A stretch of 64,000 bases of DNA from Carallia brachiata (taxonomy: Eukaryota > Streptophyta > Magnoliopsida > Malpighiales > Rhizophoraceae): assembly GCA_021464245.1 (NCBI GenBank), contig JADCRB010000002.1, positions 733,796 to 797,795 of the forward strand. Reading direction: 5' to 3'. Position 1 is the stretch's first letter. Each line of letters opens with the position of its first letter. Of the stretch, positions 48,250 through 62,408 are shown piece by piece. The notes beneath the pieces were generated by a model. It searched no databases, had not been told where the DNA came from, and was given only the letters and a program-made list of their open reading frames with translations. A program made the translations under genes and the position numbers.

Positions 48250-50089
48250 GTTTATTAGGAGATCCGTTGGGTCGTAAATTACAAAATAAGAATAGTTTCT
48301 CTTCTAATAAATTTCATACTCTTCATTCCTAGCATTAGATTCTAAAATCTGTAAAATAAAAATCTAAACTCTAACAATTAAGATATCTCATGAGAACAAT
48401 TTTAATATTATTTATTCCTTCACACTTCTTATGGGAATTAAGTTACACATACATTGAAAGTTTGATCAATCTAAGGAAAAGAATTCAATAATAAATAAGG
48501 AAGTATCTTAGCTTAGCTCATCCAAAAGTTGGCCAAAAATGTTTAAGAACTTTTTACTACTTTAAGACCTATAGCCTAGCATTCTTGTTATTAGTAAGGT
48601 TTTGGAATATTTTAAAAGAGAAAGTAGGATGGACAGGTGCATCGTGCATGGAATGTAATGGTATTGAAAAGCGACATGCAGTAATGGGGGGCTATGGCTA
48701 ATTGAAAATGGTGATTTGCTATTGATACTTAAATATTTCACTTCGTTGGCATGGGAAATTGCTTATTCCCTATGTAATGCTGTACGATCTTGATTCTTTA
48801 TCCCCAACATTTATGGTACCCCACTTATTATCGCATCACATAACCCGTTGATCTCGAATATATTCTAGGTTTTTTGGGACTCTGTATTCTATGTATTTGA
48901 TGTGCAGTATTGCCGACATGATGTCGCCTTTTTTTTTCATTTTATTTTTGGCAAGAAACGAAAGAGAAGTATAATACTACACAAACATGTTGGTGTGATT
49001 TATGATAGTCGCATCATTAGATCTGTACATCAAATTTATGAAAGAATAAACTCTACAGTATTTATTAAGAGTCATCAATTTTTCTCAAAATTATATTGAA
49101 TTAGACGTATATTTAACTTTTTCAAACCATTTGCAGAATTTGATTCTATTACTTTATTGTACAAGCAAAATTTCCTAACTATTACACACAAAAGATGGTA
49201 GACAATGTTGCTATTAAAATGTCACAATGGTGCGAGTCTGTATGTAAATTATAAGAATCATAATCGAGACGAGCAATTATTTTAAAGAAACTCATTCTCT
49301 CCATCCATATATGAAAATACCAATCCACATTTCTTATGAAAATTCTCAAGTTCACACCTTAAGTTCAGCACAAATAAAAATAATGATAATTAACCTTTGA
49401 ACGATTTGACATTATTAAAGAGGAAACAGTTTCCAGCTATATATGCCCTAATTTCGTTCATTTTGGAAGTCGGAACGTCATAACTGCAGTTCTTGGCGGC
49501 TTGAAAGAGTTATTGTTTTCTGAACCATAAGACGAAGGATTTTTTTTGTTAATTTTGCACTTAATTCTGATTATTATTATTATTATTAATAACAAGCATG
49601 TACCTACACTTTGCTCTCTGTTTGAAGAACATAATATACACGCGCATCAATATGGCAGAGGACTATTCCCAATTAAAACTATGAAGTAAACGGCAGATAT
49701 AATAAGCTTCTCAAGATCTATAGTTTCTACAATAAATGTAGGGTTTTGGTTTGTTTAATTAACTAAATCTGTTAATTAACCTGTTTTCCAATTTCTTTGT
49801 GTAGTTTTTCAATCCTCAACAAATACTTTCAAACCCAGAGTTCAATTAAATTTTGCACACCGTAAATATCCGTTTCCCATCCATCTTTCACATAAGGGTA
49901 CTTCTATTTCTTTTTTTTTTTTTTTTTTCAACATTCAGATAAGTGTCTTGGACCTCTTCTTGACATCTTTATTGCCAGTGGTACACAAATATTAAATACG
50001 AGCTCTTGTCGTTCATCTCACTTAGGTCAATAAGATCAAAAAAGATGTGAATCCTTGTTCAACGTTGTGCTGGTGGATAGTCACATTTT
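44656..50089. other. Long intergenic region, no gene supported
   Basis: AT-rich spacer with an ATT microsatellite at about 46187-46213, a (TA)n run at about 48222-48249, another ATT run at about 49570-49590, and poly-A/T runs. Minus-strand frames at 46639-46965 (108 codons) and 47461-47709 (82 codons) have no splice context or family motif that I recognise. A short GC-rich palindromic run lies at about 47965-47982. Confidence 0.5.
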
Positions 50090-50525
50090 TACCGTTGGAA
50101 TTCTTGATTTTATAAAAAAAAGAACAAAAAACAAAGGATAAAAGATTACAGCGGATCTTTGAATAGTTGGAAATTATTATTTTTAAATTAAAAAGGGCAA
50201 AAAAAAAAAAAGGTGGATTCCGATTGAACGAGGATAAAAGCATTAATAGGGTAGATAATAGATATTTGACCGTTGGAAATCTGTATTTTTGGGATAAAAA
50301 AAGAAGAGATGGATCCTTAACAATAAATGAGCTTCATTGTGGGTATATCTTTGACCGTTGAAAATCTTTATCTTTATTGAAAAGATTAGATAACAAATAG
50401 ATTTAAAAAAAAAAAAAAACAGAAAACATTAGATTACTCTAGATCTTGTAACAGTTGGAAATCTTGATTTTAGGAGAAAAGGCCAAAAAGGTATTCTTCA
50501 AACGATTGGAAAATTTCATGTTTAC
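50090..50525. repeat. Degenerate minisatellite with core GACCGTTGGAAATCTTGATT
   Basis: Six diverged cores occur at 50091, 50163, 50268, 50353, 50450 and 50500, with spacing 50-105 bp. Between cores lie A-rich linkers with 'aaaagatta' and 'ggatc' blocks. Units are old and unequal. No coding or hairpin structure is seen. Confidence 0.65.
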
Positions 50526-50985
50526 ATTTGAAAAAAAAAAAAAAAACCACCACAAAAATTCTCTTTTTTAAATAAATCCTGGTTCTGGTTCGGTATTTTA
50601 CTCTTACGAAAAGATCCGCTCATTCATGGCTTTTCCAATCTTATTAACTTTGAATGTATAATTAGTTAATTACAGTCTTACAGAATAAGCCAATTTCCAC
50701 AAAAACAAAAAAATAATAATAATTAAAAAAAATTTCCTTTCACCTGATTCACCAATTCATCGTCTCAACAGACCAATAACAACATGGCTGAAAGAAACAC
50801 GGCCTAGAAAATCATTTCTTTTACTGCTTCAGGAGTCCAAGAATCTCCAATTCACCAATTTGTACATTTGATTCATGGACAGGCATACAAAACAAGAAGC
50901 AGCAAAAGGCAACACTAACCAGCAGGCATCCACATAAACGTAGGAGCAGATCGTCATCTATTACTGTCATGATCTTACATAGCAG

Positions 50986-53900
50986 TCACTGCTGCTCATC
51001 AATAGGCAGCTCCTCCTCCCCAAAACCCCGCTGCGCAATTCTGTAATAAAGTATACCCATAGTTGCCATGCAGGCCCTGCAAATGGTCACAATGAAATTC
51101 CATCAATGAGTTGCCAATTTTATTCACTTACACAGAAGGAGAAAAAATGATTGTCAAGGAATTTTACATTACATGATCGCTATAAAGAGGAGGATTTTTC
51201 TGGGATCCATCCTCGATGGTCTTTGATGCCTCGTACGTCCTTCTGAGACATCATCTGCATTTGAGGAATCTCTTCGTGGAGGTGCAGTAACTGGTAAAGT
51301 TGGTAATGCACTTGACCAGAAAGGAAGCAATGCTCTGAGGAACTTATGGCGGAATGGACCTACATACAAAGAGTTGGAATTTGATACCTGGGACAGGATA
51401 TTAAATTGCGGAAAAACAACACCACAAAAATCAACTGAACAGCATTGATGCAAACGTGCTAATAGATTTTTCTTCTCAGTTACGATGATGTGCGATAAAT
51501 ATAAGCCACAATCAAACTGTAGTTGTTGCGAGGCTATTACTATAACCAATCTGAATAAGATTCTAATGTTTACATGCAAATTTCCCATACAATATTCTGC
51601 TTTATACATGACACGTGGATACTGCATTTCCATCTCTTTTTTATCCAAAAGATCATATTCAAACTTTATATTTGCAGCAGTTTCTTGATGAATCCATCTT
51701 GGACAAGTTATGCCTTATGGCAGTTGACATGATAATGGGTCTTACAGAAACTTTCCCAACATTCACCACATGATTGAACGTTAATGCATATAAAAACAAT
51801 TTTCATTATCCAAGATAGATAGAAAAAATTTCCACTAACCCCTCCTGGTGTACTTTTTACGATTTCCATCTTCATCATCTGCATAATATGAAATTTCAGA
51901 ATTCTGCCTCTCAACGTTGAAGCCCCCTTTTCGTGTTGTAGCACCAGGCTGGTTTGAATTGCAGCATTACAGAACAAAAGCATAAGATACCGAAATCTTC
52001 AACAAGATAAATCATCCGTGTCCACGCATGAAAGAAAGCATTTGACAAGGTAACTCATTTTGGCCACAATAAGAGAAAACAAAACCAGACAACAAAAGAC
52101 GAAAGTCTTACACCAGGAGGACTTGAATTTTTCAGATAATTTCCCGCTGAACTGGGTCCATCAATCTCCACAATATCTGGCACTGAAGTTTTTAAAGGTC
52201 CTAATCCATTTCCAGTTGAGTATCCCACAGATGCCTTTATTTCATCTTCTGTTGCTGATGGTGATGATGAAATGGAAACCAGTGGATCTGAAGCAAATGC
52301 AGGGGGTGCTGCTGGCAAAGACACTGGATGATTTCCAAATAAATTTGTTTCTAGACCAGTCTGCTATGACAGAAAAAGGAGAGCATGAGAATTTTACTGA
52401 ACAGAGTTCAAGAAAAATGATATGTTAAGCTCCTATTTTAATTTAGTCAAGACAACTTGTGAGACTAAGCCATTCATTTGTGCCATGAGAAAAATCATAG
52501 TTACAAAGGTTTCTACAGCCGCATAGATATTTATGAGGGGAAATCCGATTTAGTTGCTTTTAGGAAATCAGTACATGTTATACAACCCTATGTTTTAAAT
52601 TCCCCATTCCGAAAATACTCATACTAAGTTTTACAGTGCTATGTTTCAATTCATAAGACAAGATTTTGTGAGGAGAAATTTGAAATCATTGTTTGACAAG
52701 AGAAATGTGATGAAAAACCAAAAGAAATGATTTTATTGAGAGGACATAAAAATATCATACCTCAATATATCACCTAAAATCAACTGCTTTCTTGTAATTA
52801 GGAAGACCCCGCTAAGGCTGTGCGTGAAACTCTGTGTGTGTTTGTGCCTGTGAGAGGGAGAGAGTGACAGAAAGGGAGAGGCCACGGGAGGGCAACGATG
52901 TTGTTTTACATTGGAGCCAGGTTTATAATTTTCAATAAATCTAGCCTATTCACTCTGTTACTGAATTTATCGACAGAAAGGATATGAGATCAAGAAATGA
53001 GATTCAATTTTTCAGATTGCAAATAAGCAGAAAAGGGTAGGAGGAAAAGAAACGAGGACGAGCCTGGTAGACCGGAGGAGTGAGAAAAAGCTACCCCGGG
53101 TGAAAAGTAGCAGCTAAGTACCACAATGACATACGGTATACATACATCCACGTTAAAACTTTTAGTGTGCTGCAATCATATTTATCATCCAAGTTCTTCA
53201 GTTATATAAAGCAAGGATCAATTGAGACTAATTACCATTCAAAGCAAGCACTACTTTAAGATAACAAAGATCCAGGCATAAACCTGCATGATAACTTCTT
53301 TAAGCTTAGAATGAAGACGGGATCCTGAGTCCTTAACACTCTTGGGAGGCCATATCTGCACCAATACAGAATTGTATTGCAATTAGAAAAGACAGGAAAC
53401 ATTTCCATAACCAACTTTACACAAAATATCATAAAAATTAATTCCTCTCATTCGCCCCATTCCCCTCTTTTGGAAATTAACAAAAAGATGTGCTCACATC
53501 CAAAACAGATAATGTCAAAAGGAGGCACAGCATACACCACCCAATGGCATCTGTTTTGCATTACTTTGTTCTCTAAATTTCAATTTCTAAGTTTCAAAGG
53601 TGGCCTCCCAATCACAGATTGTTTAGTATTTGATATGCTGAAAAAGCATCTTGAAAGCCCAAATTTCTTGTCACATAATTTAGTTGACACCATAGAATGC
53701 AACCAAGTATCTAACTACTGACAGTAACACCTACAGATCATAAAGACAGGGCAATGCTACAATTTAAATTAAAATAAAGCCAAATAGATTAAAGGATCCA
53801 CAAAGCCATTGTCATACAAGCAGTGACACTTACTGGTGTTGAACATGATGGACAAACATAACCGGCTGGTGCAGTGTGTGGAGGAAAACTTTTGATATGT

Positions 53901-55477
53901 GAAACCAAGCAGTTTGTGTGTATAACATCTGCACCAAGCCACAAAAGAAAAGGCTCATTACTCCGTGCATTTCAGAGAAAATACTCAAGAATGAAGCAAG
54001 AACATATAGCTAATCCATGAGAAGACTTACGCAGGCAACCCAATCGTGTAGTTTGAGAACCCTCCACTTCTTCAAGTGCAGCTTGGCACGAACAACATTT
54101 TGGAGGCCAGTCATACTCTCCATCTATCACCCACTCAGAGTATGTACGAATCTACACATAATGACAATAAAAATTCAGTGTAAGCCCTACCATACGATAG
54201 TGTTATACAAGAACTATTCCACGTCGTAAAACATGGAGGCAAAGCATATTGCACATACAAAAGAGTCAGCACGTGTAATTTCTATACATTCTATGGACTT
54301 TTAGCAAATCAACATCTTTTCCTTTTACAATGAACCTTTGCATACTTATCAAACAAGAAATTTTCTAAAAAAGCTCCAGAAACACCTCAAGACACCTCAA
54401 GATTTCCTTCTATAAACTTGTGCCTGAAAAATGGATAGGCATTCAGCTGGATAGCCAATACCCAAAACTCCAGAGTTTTCATCCTTTCCTCCTCAACCCT
54501 TCCACTGGACATGTGTCCTTGTCTGCTCTTATTCTTCATCTAACACCACCATATTTCAATGTCTTCTTTCTGTCCTTTCATTTAAAAAAAAAAAATAACC
54601 AAATATTGGCTATCCACATTTTCCTCTCTTCATAGCCATCCATAATAAGTATACCAAAAAGCAAGACAGCATATCATTGGACGAAACACCAGATAATCTA
54701 TCCACGAAATAAATGTAGGTATCACTATACCATACAAACTAGTGCAGCTTCTCACATACCACACATATCTGATGCTCTGGAAAGCAGATGCATTCCCCAC
54801 AAACAGGGACCTTGTGCACAAAACAATATAACTTCGTAGCCTGAAACACCAGAAGTCCAAACGCATCAGTCTTCAATCAAATCAACGAAAAACAAATAAA
54901 AACAAATACTCTTAATATCTTATAACCGTAACAAAGAAAATTTCAGCATAGGCTATATAGGGAGCTCAACCAGCAAAATAACTGCCAACAACCACACGAA
55001 AGCTGAAACCAACGAATCAAGCTATTTGGTCATCAAGCACCCGTCACAAGTTAAATTCAAATTCCAGGATCAAATTTACCACCTATTCGATCACATTTGA
55101 TTAATTAAACAGAAATCAAAGCTGAGACCACAGCCAGAAGACACAATGCAATTAAATTGGCAAACGCCAAAATCCTAAATCAAGCTCATCAAGCAAAATG
55201 AGGCCGGAAAACCGCAAATGGAGAGAAAAATCCATCACCTTCTGCTACTTTTGGTTCGTATTATCAATATCATCAACCAACAAATTCCAATTCAAGAAAA
55301 TACAAATTCCAGACAACTAACCAACGAAATAAAACAAAACAAAACAAAAAAAAACCGTAGATCGAACTCAATGAATCAGATCCACAATCTTCATCGACTA
55401 ATCACGCATTCCAATGTCACCTGAATCACGAAACCGAACCGAGAGAGATGTACCTTTCGACATTTGCAGACCACCAT
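50986..55477 (-). CDS. ZFPL1-like zinc-finger membrane protein (cis-Golgi RING-type)
   Basis: Nine exons with matching phases: 55454..55477, 54760..54840, 54031..54151, 53834..53928, 53284..53355, 52112..52360, 51840..51948, 51173..51359, 50986..51076; 1029 nt, 342 residues, complete. The N-terminus MVVCKCRKATKLYCFVHKVP and CGECICFPEHQICV form the first zinc-binding (B-box-like) part. A second RING-like part follows: CCSCQAALEE, GCLHVIHTNCL, YVCPSCSTPIWPP. A long Ser/Pro-rich linker leads to a basic stretch (RTRHQRPSRMDPRK) and one C-terminal membrane segment (ILLFIAIMACMATMGILYY), with a short tail ending DEQQ. In animals ZFPL1 is a Golgi integral membrane protein that binds GM130; the plant role is inferred. 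The first exon has only 8 codons. Some RING ligands are non-canonical, as usual in this family. Unlike the VSR and bHLH genes there is no frame break. Confidence 0.95.
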
Positions 55478-58400
55478 TTCAAGGACAGATCGGTGAGAGA
55501 TTGCGTTGATAACAGTCTACAGAAGTTGAATCGAAGCTTTTTAATATTTTCCTGAATTCTTCTCTAGGGTTCAAAACGATCAGGGACTGAGAGTGGCTTT
55601 TTAGAAGAAAATACTAATAATAATAATAATAATAAATGAAGCTTGTTTTATTTAAGAGTTTTTTTTATTTTTATCCTGGCTTTCTTCCTTTTTTTTTTTT
55701 TTTTTTTTTTTTTTCTCTTTTCCTAGTTCAACTGCAGTCTACAGCTCCCGCTCCATCCCAAGCTTGCGATGGAGATGAAGATTCTTTCCTTTTTCCTTTT
55801 TTGTTTTTTGTTTTTTTTTTAGGGGAGGGGTTTCCATTTTTTTTCCTTATGATTTTATATTATAAACTAAATAATTAATTAACGACCCGTCTGTGAAATT
55901 TATTTATATGGGCTTGAAATTGGGCTACTTAGATGGGCTGAGATGGCCCAACATTTCACTGCCACCCTTGGGCTTCGGCAAATTTGGCAACTTAGGCAGG
56001 CAGTTTTGAGTTCGAGTTTTAGTGGAAATTCATTTGTGATCCTATCCATATGGTTAGTTAGTGGTAGAATTCCTTAACCTTGCAATCCCTTGCCGCAAAT
56101 TTTCAGAAAATTCACTTAGGAGGTCCCCCAAATTTTTTTTAATACAAAAATATAAAAGTAAAATTATACTCACGGTCCTGCTAGAGAGTATTATTTGCAT
56201 ATTAAAAGAATAAACTCTATGGGCACATGTTTAACTCTCCTAAATGCGGGACCTTGCTAAGAGAAATTGTTTACTCGAACTTCGTGATTTGAATTAAGCC
56301 CATACTTTTTCCATCTAGAGATTGGGTGTAGCCCAGCCCATGTGGAAACTGTAGTCCTCTGTTGCATCCTTCCCTAGCCATGTCGATTGGGTGGCTGACG
56401 TTTGTGCTCACCTTTGAGCTCCAAGTCAAAGGTCAACAAAAAAAAATGACTAATTCCCTTTTGAAATTTTGACTTGGTATTTATCTGGAATTTACGTTGC
56501 CTAAACATATTTTGACTTTTCAAATGTTTACAATATAGTTTTATTAGTTTATATATTCTCCTCAAAGTTGGAACGATGCATTATACACACCTTCACCACT
56601 GAAAGTCTCTAGATGCCGAATAGATATGCGTTAGCTTCCCCACCCCCACCCCCCCCCCCCCCACCCCCCAAACAACAAAAAAAAGCTTGTATTCTTGGTT
56701 CCTTAGCCAAGATATTGAAATTAGTTAAAATTCCAGCTACAATGTAAGTTGTGTAATAACTATAGCGAAGTACAAGAATGGCCAAACCCACTGTATACGG
56801 TATGCATATGTAAAAAGTACAAGCGGGCTATGTAAAAATGAGTTTTCCGATTACTTGCTTGGAATGTTCCAAATTGGGCGAATGGTACGGATTTTTCCAA
56901 TTTGACTGCCACGTGAGGTAACAAAATCCAATTCAGTAGTCATCATATCCTGAAATTAGATGTTTTTTTTTTATCTTCTTTTGGGTACATATAAAATTAT
57001 TGGACTTTGAAAAAGAAAAATATGTGATACAAAAGGTCAGCAATTTTATCTTCTATATTTTCTTCACTTTACTTTTTATATTTGTCACTTTTGAGGTTCT
57101 ATTCGAATCAGTTTATATTAGTCAACTCATTAGATCGAATACTAAGTAATTTAAAAAAAATCGTGGGAAGTCCAAAACGTTCCCTTCAGAATACATCTTT
57201 ATAGTTTATACCAGTCTTAACGAAAAATTATATGTTCTAGAAATTGCCTTCACAGCTGTTACTTGGCGAGAAGAATGCAAGGAAATGAGGACTAGTCCTT
57301 TTCTGTGATTGTGAAACTACACGGAAACGACCCGGAAATAATGCGATATGAAGAACAAGAAGCATATGAAAATCCCCCTGACTAGGTTATAATACAAGCA
57401 TGATTGAGGCGGTGACAAATTGAAAGAGAATAAGAAGAAGAAACCGTGTTGATTAAAATAAGCTTTTCTTTCATATGATGATTATAGGATTCTCATTTCT
57501 TTCCTAATGAGTTTGAATTTTTGCTTCTTTGAATTAAAGTATATTATAAATTTCACAATTCAATAATTTTTTACTTTTACTCTTATTATTTTACTGACTG
57601 TTCATGTTCTATATCTTTCGACGTTTGATGGTGAAGACGCATTAACTCTCGAATTTTTGAAACTAATGCTCGTTAACAACTAAAAAAAAAAAGATGTATT
57701 TTAGTTTAAATTTAGAAACTAAATATAAACAAATAAATAACTAAATGCGAAGAAAATCTCTGATTTCTAAAAGTTATGTTCTTGTCGTGTTAACTTTTAA
57801 AAGTGCGAGTTTGGCACTCCAATATTAAATATTTTGTTTTCTTTCTCTTATACAAAAAATAATTATTGAAATTCATTTCATTATTGTTTAGTTAATATGT
57901 ACAAAATACTCAATTATGAGTTATATTTTTTAGTATCAAATTTTTTTTAAAAAAAATTTATAGTTATACGACTTAATTCATAACGGTTAAAATCGATTTT
58001 AAGTGAAATCTCGATTTTAATAACCTTAATTCCAACCACGTTGGCAGCTTATTGTTGCTATGCTTTTCGTTCTATTTTTCTCGCATCAAGGCTCTAGGCA
58101 TTCATGCCTGCGTCCACATAATGAAACCTTTCATTGAGCTGTTTTTGTTCTCGGAGATTCTCTTTTCTCGGTTGCAGGATCTATATTTCTCCTTAGAGTC
58201 TTAAGGGAATGCAACCCCTTTGACAAATTTGGAAGCATGACTTTAACCATAAGAACCAAAACTTTGTTAAACATGTTGACAAGCGCCAACAATTAAATCT
58301 CATTATACCTTTCCATCCATGGCCCTTCCTCTTATACTTATCTTATCAATTGTTATACAAATTAAGAAACTCTAATCCAACTAATCTTCATGCCTCAATT

Positions 58401-58979
58401 AACATAATACCACACCAAGTAATCCTAGCCAATAACGCCTTCATAGATTTTTTTTTCAGAAATTGTTAGTGGCCAAACTGTTTGGTGGCCAAACATGTTC
58501 CAGATTCTTAATTTGTGTAACAAACAGTATATTTTGTATAACTGTAATAATAAAGAGTGATACGAAAAAGTATTATTGATTTTTTCGATTCATATTTTTT
58601 AATTATAATTACATAAAATATATTATCTGTTACACAAATTATTCAGTATTTGAATGTAATTTGACTACTTACGTAAGATCATGTAATAAAGATTTTTTTT
58701 TTTTTTTTTTGGTCAAAATGGAGGCAAGCCTTCATAGAATTTCAATTAAATAAAATTCTCCCATCAAATCGTGGGCCAAAATTGCTTAATCAAACCCACC
58801 CACGAGAAGAAGTCATTGATGACATCACTCAACGAACTTCTTAATGGCTAAGGATGCGTTAGACCTAACTTAAAAGCTTCATCTTTTTCAATCGTAAAAA
58901 TTATTTTTTTAAACAATTATCTCGACTCGGGTATTTAAGAGCCACTAGAATTTTCAAGAGCGGGGATGTTAAACTATGA
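55478..58979. other. Upstream region of the ZFPL1-like gene and spacer
   Basis: Contains an AAT microsatellite at about 55611-55636, a poly-T run at 55690-55714, a poly-C run at about 56642-56672 and a poly-T run at 58691-58711. Two stretches with TGGGC/GGGCC motifs (about 55910-55980 and 56330-56345) could be promoter elements. No gene is supported. Confidence 0.5.
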
Positions 58980-58982
58980 GTG

Positions 58983-59126
58983 GTGACACGTGGCAAAGTG
59001 ACGCATCATCTTCCACGTGGCAGTTTCAGGGATTTCACTAACACATGGACGGCTTGTATGGTTATAATCAATTTCCTGTCGGTTGCATCTTTAACATGTG
59101 AATGCAGCCAGAGGTGCCACGTGTCC
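58983..59126. promoter_or_regulatory. Cluster of three ABRE/G-box motifs
   Basis: ACACGTGGC at about 58986-58994, CCACGTGGC at about 59013-59021 and GCCACGTGTC at 59116-59125 lie within 140 bp of a GC-richer island. ACGTGGC cores are the classic binding site of ABA-response bZIP factors. No gene starts nearby: the ZAT10-like gene lies 3.5 kb downstream, and an 80-codon frame across the island has no features. The promoter or enhancer role is inference. Confidence 0.45.
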
Positions 59127-62100
59127 GCCGGTTGTTTAAACTGTTGCGTTCCGTGTGGCGTGACAGCTGCCACTACTGTCACTCTCTCTGTCAGTAATTC
59201 ATCGCAAGACTGCGCTTAAGCTAAATAAATTTCAAAATAGAAAACATAAACTTTTTTATAGTCATAACCAAGATTTATAATTAAGAAAACAAAGAAAAAT
59301 TGAAAGCCGTTTAATAATAATTTAATATATTTTTTTATATTAATTTAATTTTAAATCTTCACACTGACACGACATTTGTATTTTAATTAAAGATTTTAAA
59401 CAATGCGTAGTACTATTAATTTATAGTTTATTAATATTGTAATTAAATATAAAAAAAATTGATTGAATTTAATAGTACTCAGATAAAATATTTTTTCTAA
59501 TAAGTTGAATTAAATGGAATAAGTTAAATAAGGACTTCCCTTGATTTTGGCTCACAAATGACTGAAATGACTGACGAGTTTACGATAAATTTTTGTTATA
59601 TTAAGGGAAAAAAAAAACGAAAAACTGAAAGAAGCTGGCAGGTAACTTTGCAATCAACAAAGAAGCTGCGGAAAACAATGGGCAATAGTCATGAATTCAT
59701 TTATATAACTTAAAATTACTCTTTGCATTAGTGTGGAAAAAAAAAAAAAAACACTCTTTGCACACTTTTTTTTTTGGGGGGAAGATTATGCTTGTATATA
59801 TTGTGTAATAAGTAAAAGAAATGTAATTAATTTATTTAATATTTTATTGTTAAAATTTTAAATATATTTTTTACAATTTAACGATTTATATTTCACGTGT
59901 CAATTTTGTAGCTATTTTTATATATACTACATAATTTTTTTCTTTTTCTTCAAATTGAAATTCTAGTCTATGGACACAAAAATTTAAAATAAATCAAAAC
60001 CATTCAATTTTAATCATTAATAATGATCAATCATTTATCAAAAACGTGTCAATTATAATTAAGAGCTAAAATTCAACGATTTAAATCAAAATCTAATTCT
60101 CATGACAAAATATTTAGTTTGTTTTGGTGTATTTGCTATTTTTCTTGTTATTTGATTCTATTTAATCATAAAAAAAAGTTATATTCATACCCAATGTAAC
60201 TTTTCTGGCCTAACATTAGACGTTGCTTATCAAAATTAGCTGTCTTTCTTAAAAGATAGAGATGGCCAAGCCAAACAACAATAAATTGCCAAAGCCATGG
60301 CATAAGAGGTTCAATTCAAAGTCCAACGGTATCATCCGCGGACGACAGTTCGTTCGCAGCAGTCAAAATTCAGAACAGAGTTAGTGCCACAGAAGTAACT
60401 GGTCAAATTCCTAACAGAATACATCACATACACGGCATATGCTTAACAAAGCATTTTTAATTAGCCCATTTGAAGATTAGAATGAAACGAAATAGAAACC
60501 TAAATTTGCAAGGCAAATGGAAATTCTACTATAATATACCGAATATATAATAGAATATACATCCTGCTGGGTTTTTTTTTATCAAGCAGCTATGCAATAA
60601 TTAGAAAATATGGTTTTTTTTTTTTTTTTTGGGAGGTCTTAGGGACCATCCTTGTGAGTAGAAAGTAGAAACTAGAAAGGGACTTGACTCAGATTCCCAT
60701 AGAATCCGCACGTTAAGCCGTGGAAGGTACCTAATTAGGTACCACCTAAACTAGCATAACATCAATTTTTTTTTAAAAAAATATTTTTGATGAATGCGTT
60801 GGAGCTGGAGAATAAATATGCATTTGTAAAATGGATGTAAAATTTTTCTTTTTTTTATTTTTTGAGCTGTAAACCAAATATTCAAAATTCTTCAAATGGC
60901 ACGCGTATAAACAAAGTGATTAGAATCACGGAATGGTAGATGCACACTGGATATGGATTTGTGCCTACGTTTTACGGTTGCAAGCCTCACAAAGTGTTCT
61001 TATATTGCACGAATCTGGTCTAGAACTACGTCGGTGTTTTCTTTTTCTTTCCCCCCCCCCCCCCTCCCTCTTTTTTTGTGGGATCAAGTTGGTGTTTGCA
61101 TTTGGGCAACCACCCTTTTATGACCTTTTCCACATTATTACGTAATCATATAATACATAGTACTTAAAAAAAGATAATAAATTTATGATTAATTGGCATT
61201 AACATATTGCTAAAAGGCCTTTCATAATTGTGACCTTAATTTTAGAAATGTCACATCCGCAAATTGTTCATCTTACTGGATTGCTAAACAATAACTTTTC
61301 CCTCTTCTAAGGATAAATTTGATTTTTCCTTCTCAAGAAGCGTACTTCACTTCAAGTTCTATTCAAAACGCATGCTTTAAGCCGAAAAAGAAAATCTTAC
61401 AAGTAAGATGAGAATAATTAACTGACTAACTTTTATTAATATATATAAGCATACAGTAATATAAGTTATTAAATAATTATAATTTTATTTTAAATAAATA
61501 AATATTATTAAATAAATTATTTGTCCTTTTGTATCCTTAAAAAATGAGCTAGTGGTGCTCAATTAAGATTAACCAAAACGTTAGGGAAAGTCGAAAATTA
61601 CTTCTAGATGCTTTAGGCCACAAAAAAGGGAAAAAAAAAGTTATTTGACTTGGGAAAGAAATAAGAGAATAATATTGTAAGATATGCAAAAAGATTTTCC
61701 CATAAAAGCACGGAAACCCGAAATCCAAAAATAATCGCAAGACCATAATGACATATTATCCGCAAGTTCATCCCACCTTGATAGCGTAATAATCAGATAA
61801 TTCAATGTCCTCATTGCTGACTCAATTAGGCGTGCACCGGACGCCCAAAGGACCCAACTTGTGTACTAATTCCATCAAAGGAAATACCGGTCTAAATTTT
61901 AATCACAGCTCACAATTTTTATCGACTTCTCAATAAATATTAAAAAAATTAAAATTTTTAATTTTGGCATAATACATTGATAAACGGTATATTATTGTAA
62001 TGTAATTGATATGAACATAATTAATCTATTTTAGAACATTGAATCTCTTTTTTGTAGCATTGAGAGAATTCTTAATTCGACTGTTATTTTTAAGATATGA

Positions 62101-62219
62101 TATTAACAAAAATATATATTTTTTTTTTGTACAAACAAGTGAATTTTACTATATAAATGTTTTTTTTTAAATATTTTTGCATCTTTTGTGTGGGGTTAAA
62201 AGAGCAGGCTTATCCTTGT
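59127..62219. other. Intergenic spacer upstream of the ZAT10-like gene
   Basis: AT-rich with poly-T runs (60613-60630), a poly-C run (61052-61065) and an 18-bp perfect palindrome at 60726-60743. No gene is supported. Confidence 0.5.
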
Positions 62220-62351
62220 TTTGACCTAAAATAATAAGTCGCCCACTACCCCTATATCTCTCTAGAATACACACATGGTAAGTAGTAGTCCATTAGCTCA
62301 GTCTCCAAACCCAACTCTTATTTCTCCGCCTGCCCCCACTCTTAGTTGACC
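62220..62351 (+). promoter_or_regulatory. Two W-box motifs in the ZAT10-like promoter
   Basis: TTGACC at 62221-62226 and 62346-62351, within 400 bp of the start codon. WRKY factors bind TTGAC(C/T). This fits the known stress and defence induction of ZAT10-type genes, but short motifs like these also arise by chance. Confidence 0.4.
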
Positions 62352-62408
62352 GACTTCACTATCCTCCCACCACAAAGTACTCCCCCACTCCAACCCCTAA
62401 CCTACTTA

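Noticed and set aside
50090..50525. CRISPR-like or regularly spaced repeat array
   Set aside because: Spacing is irregular, the cores are diverged, and this is a plant nuclear sequence.
56640..56672. Poly-C tracts (also 15786 and 61052) as functional i-motif elements
   Set aside because: Simple homopolymer runs in spacer with no gene context; length may also be affected by sequencing error.
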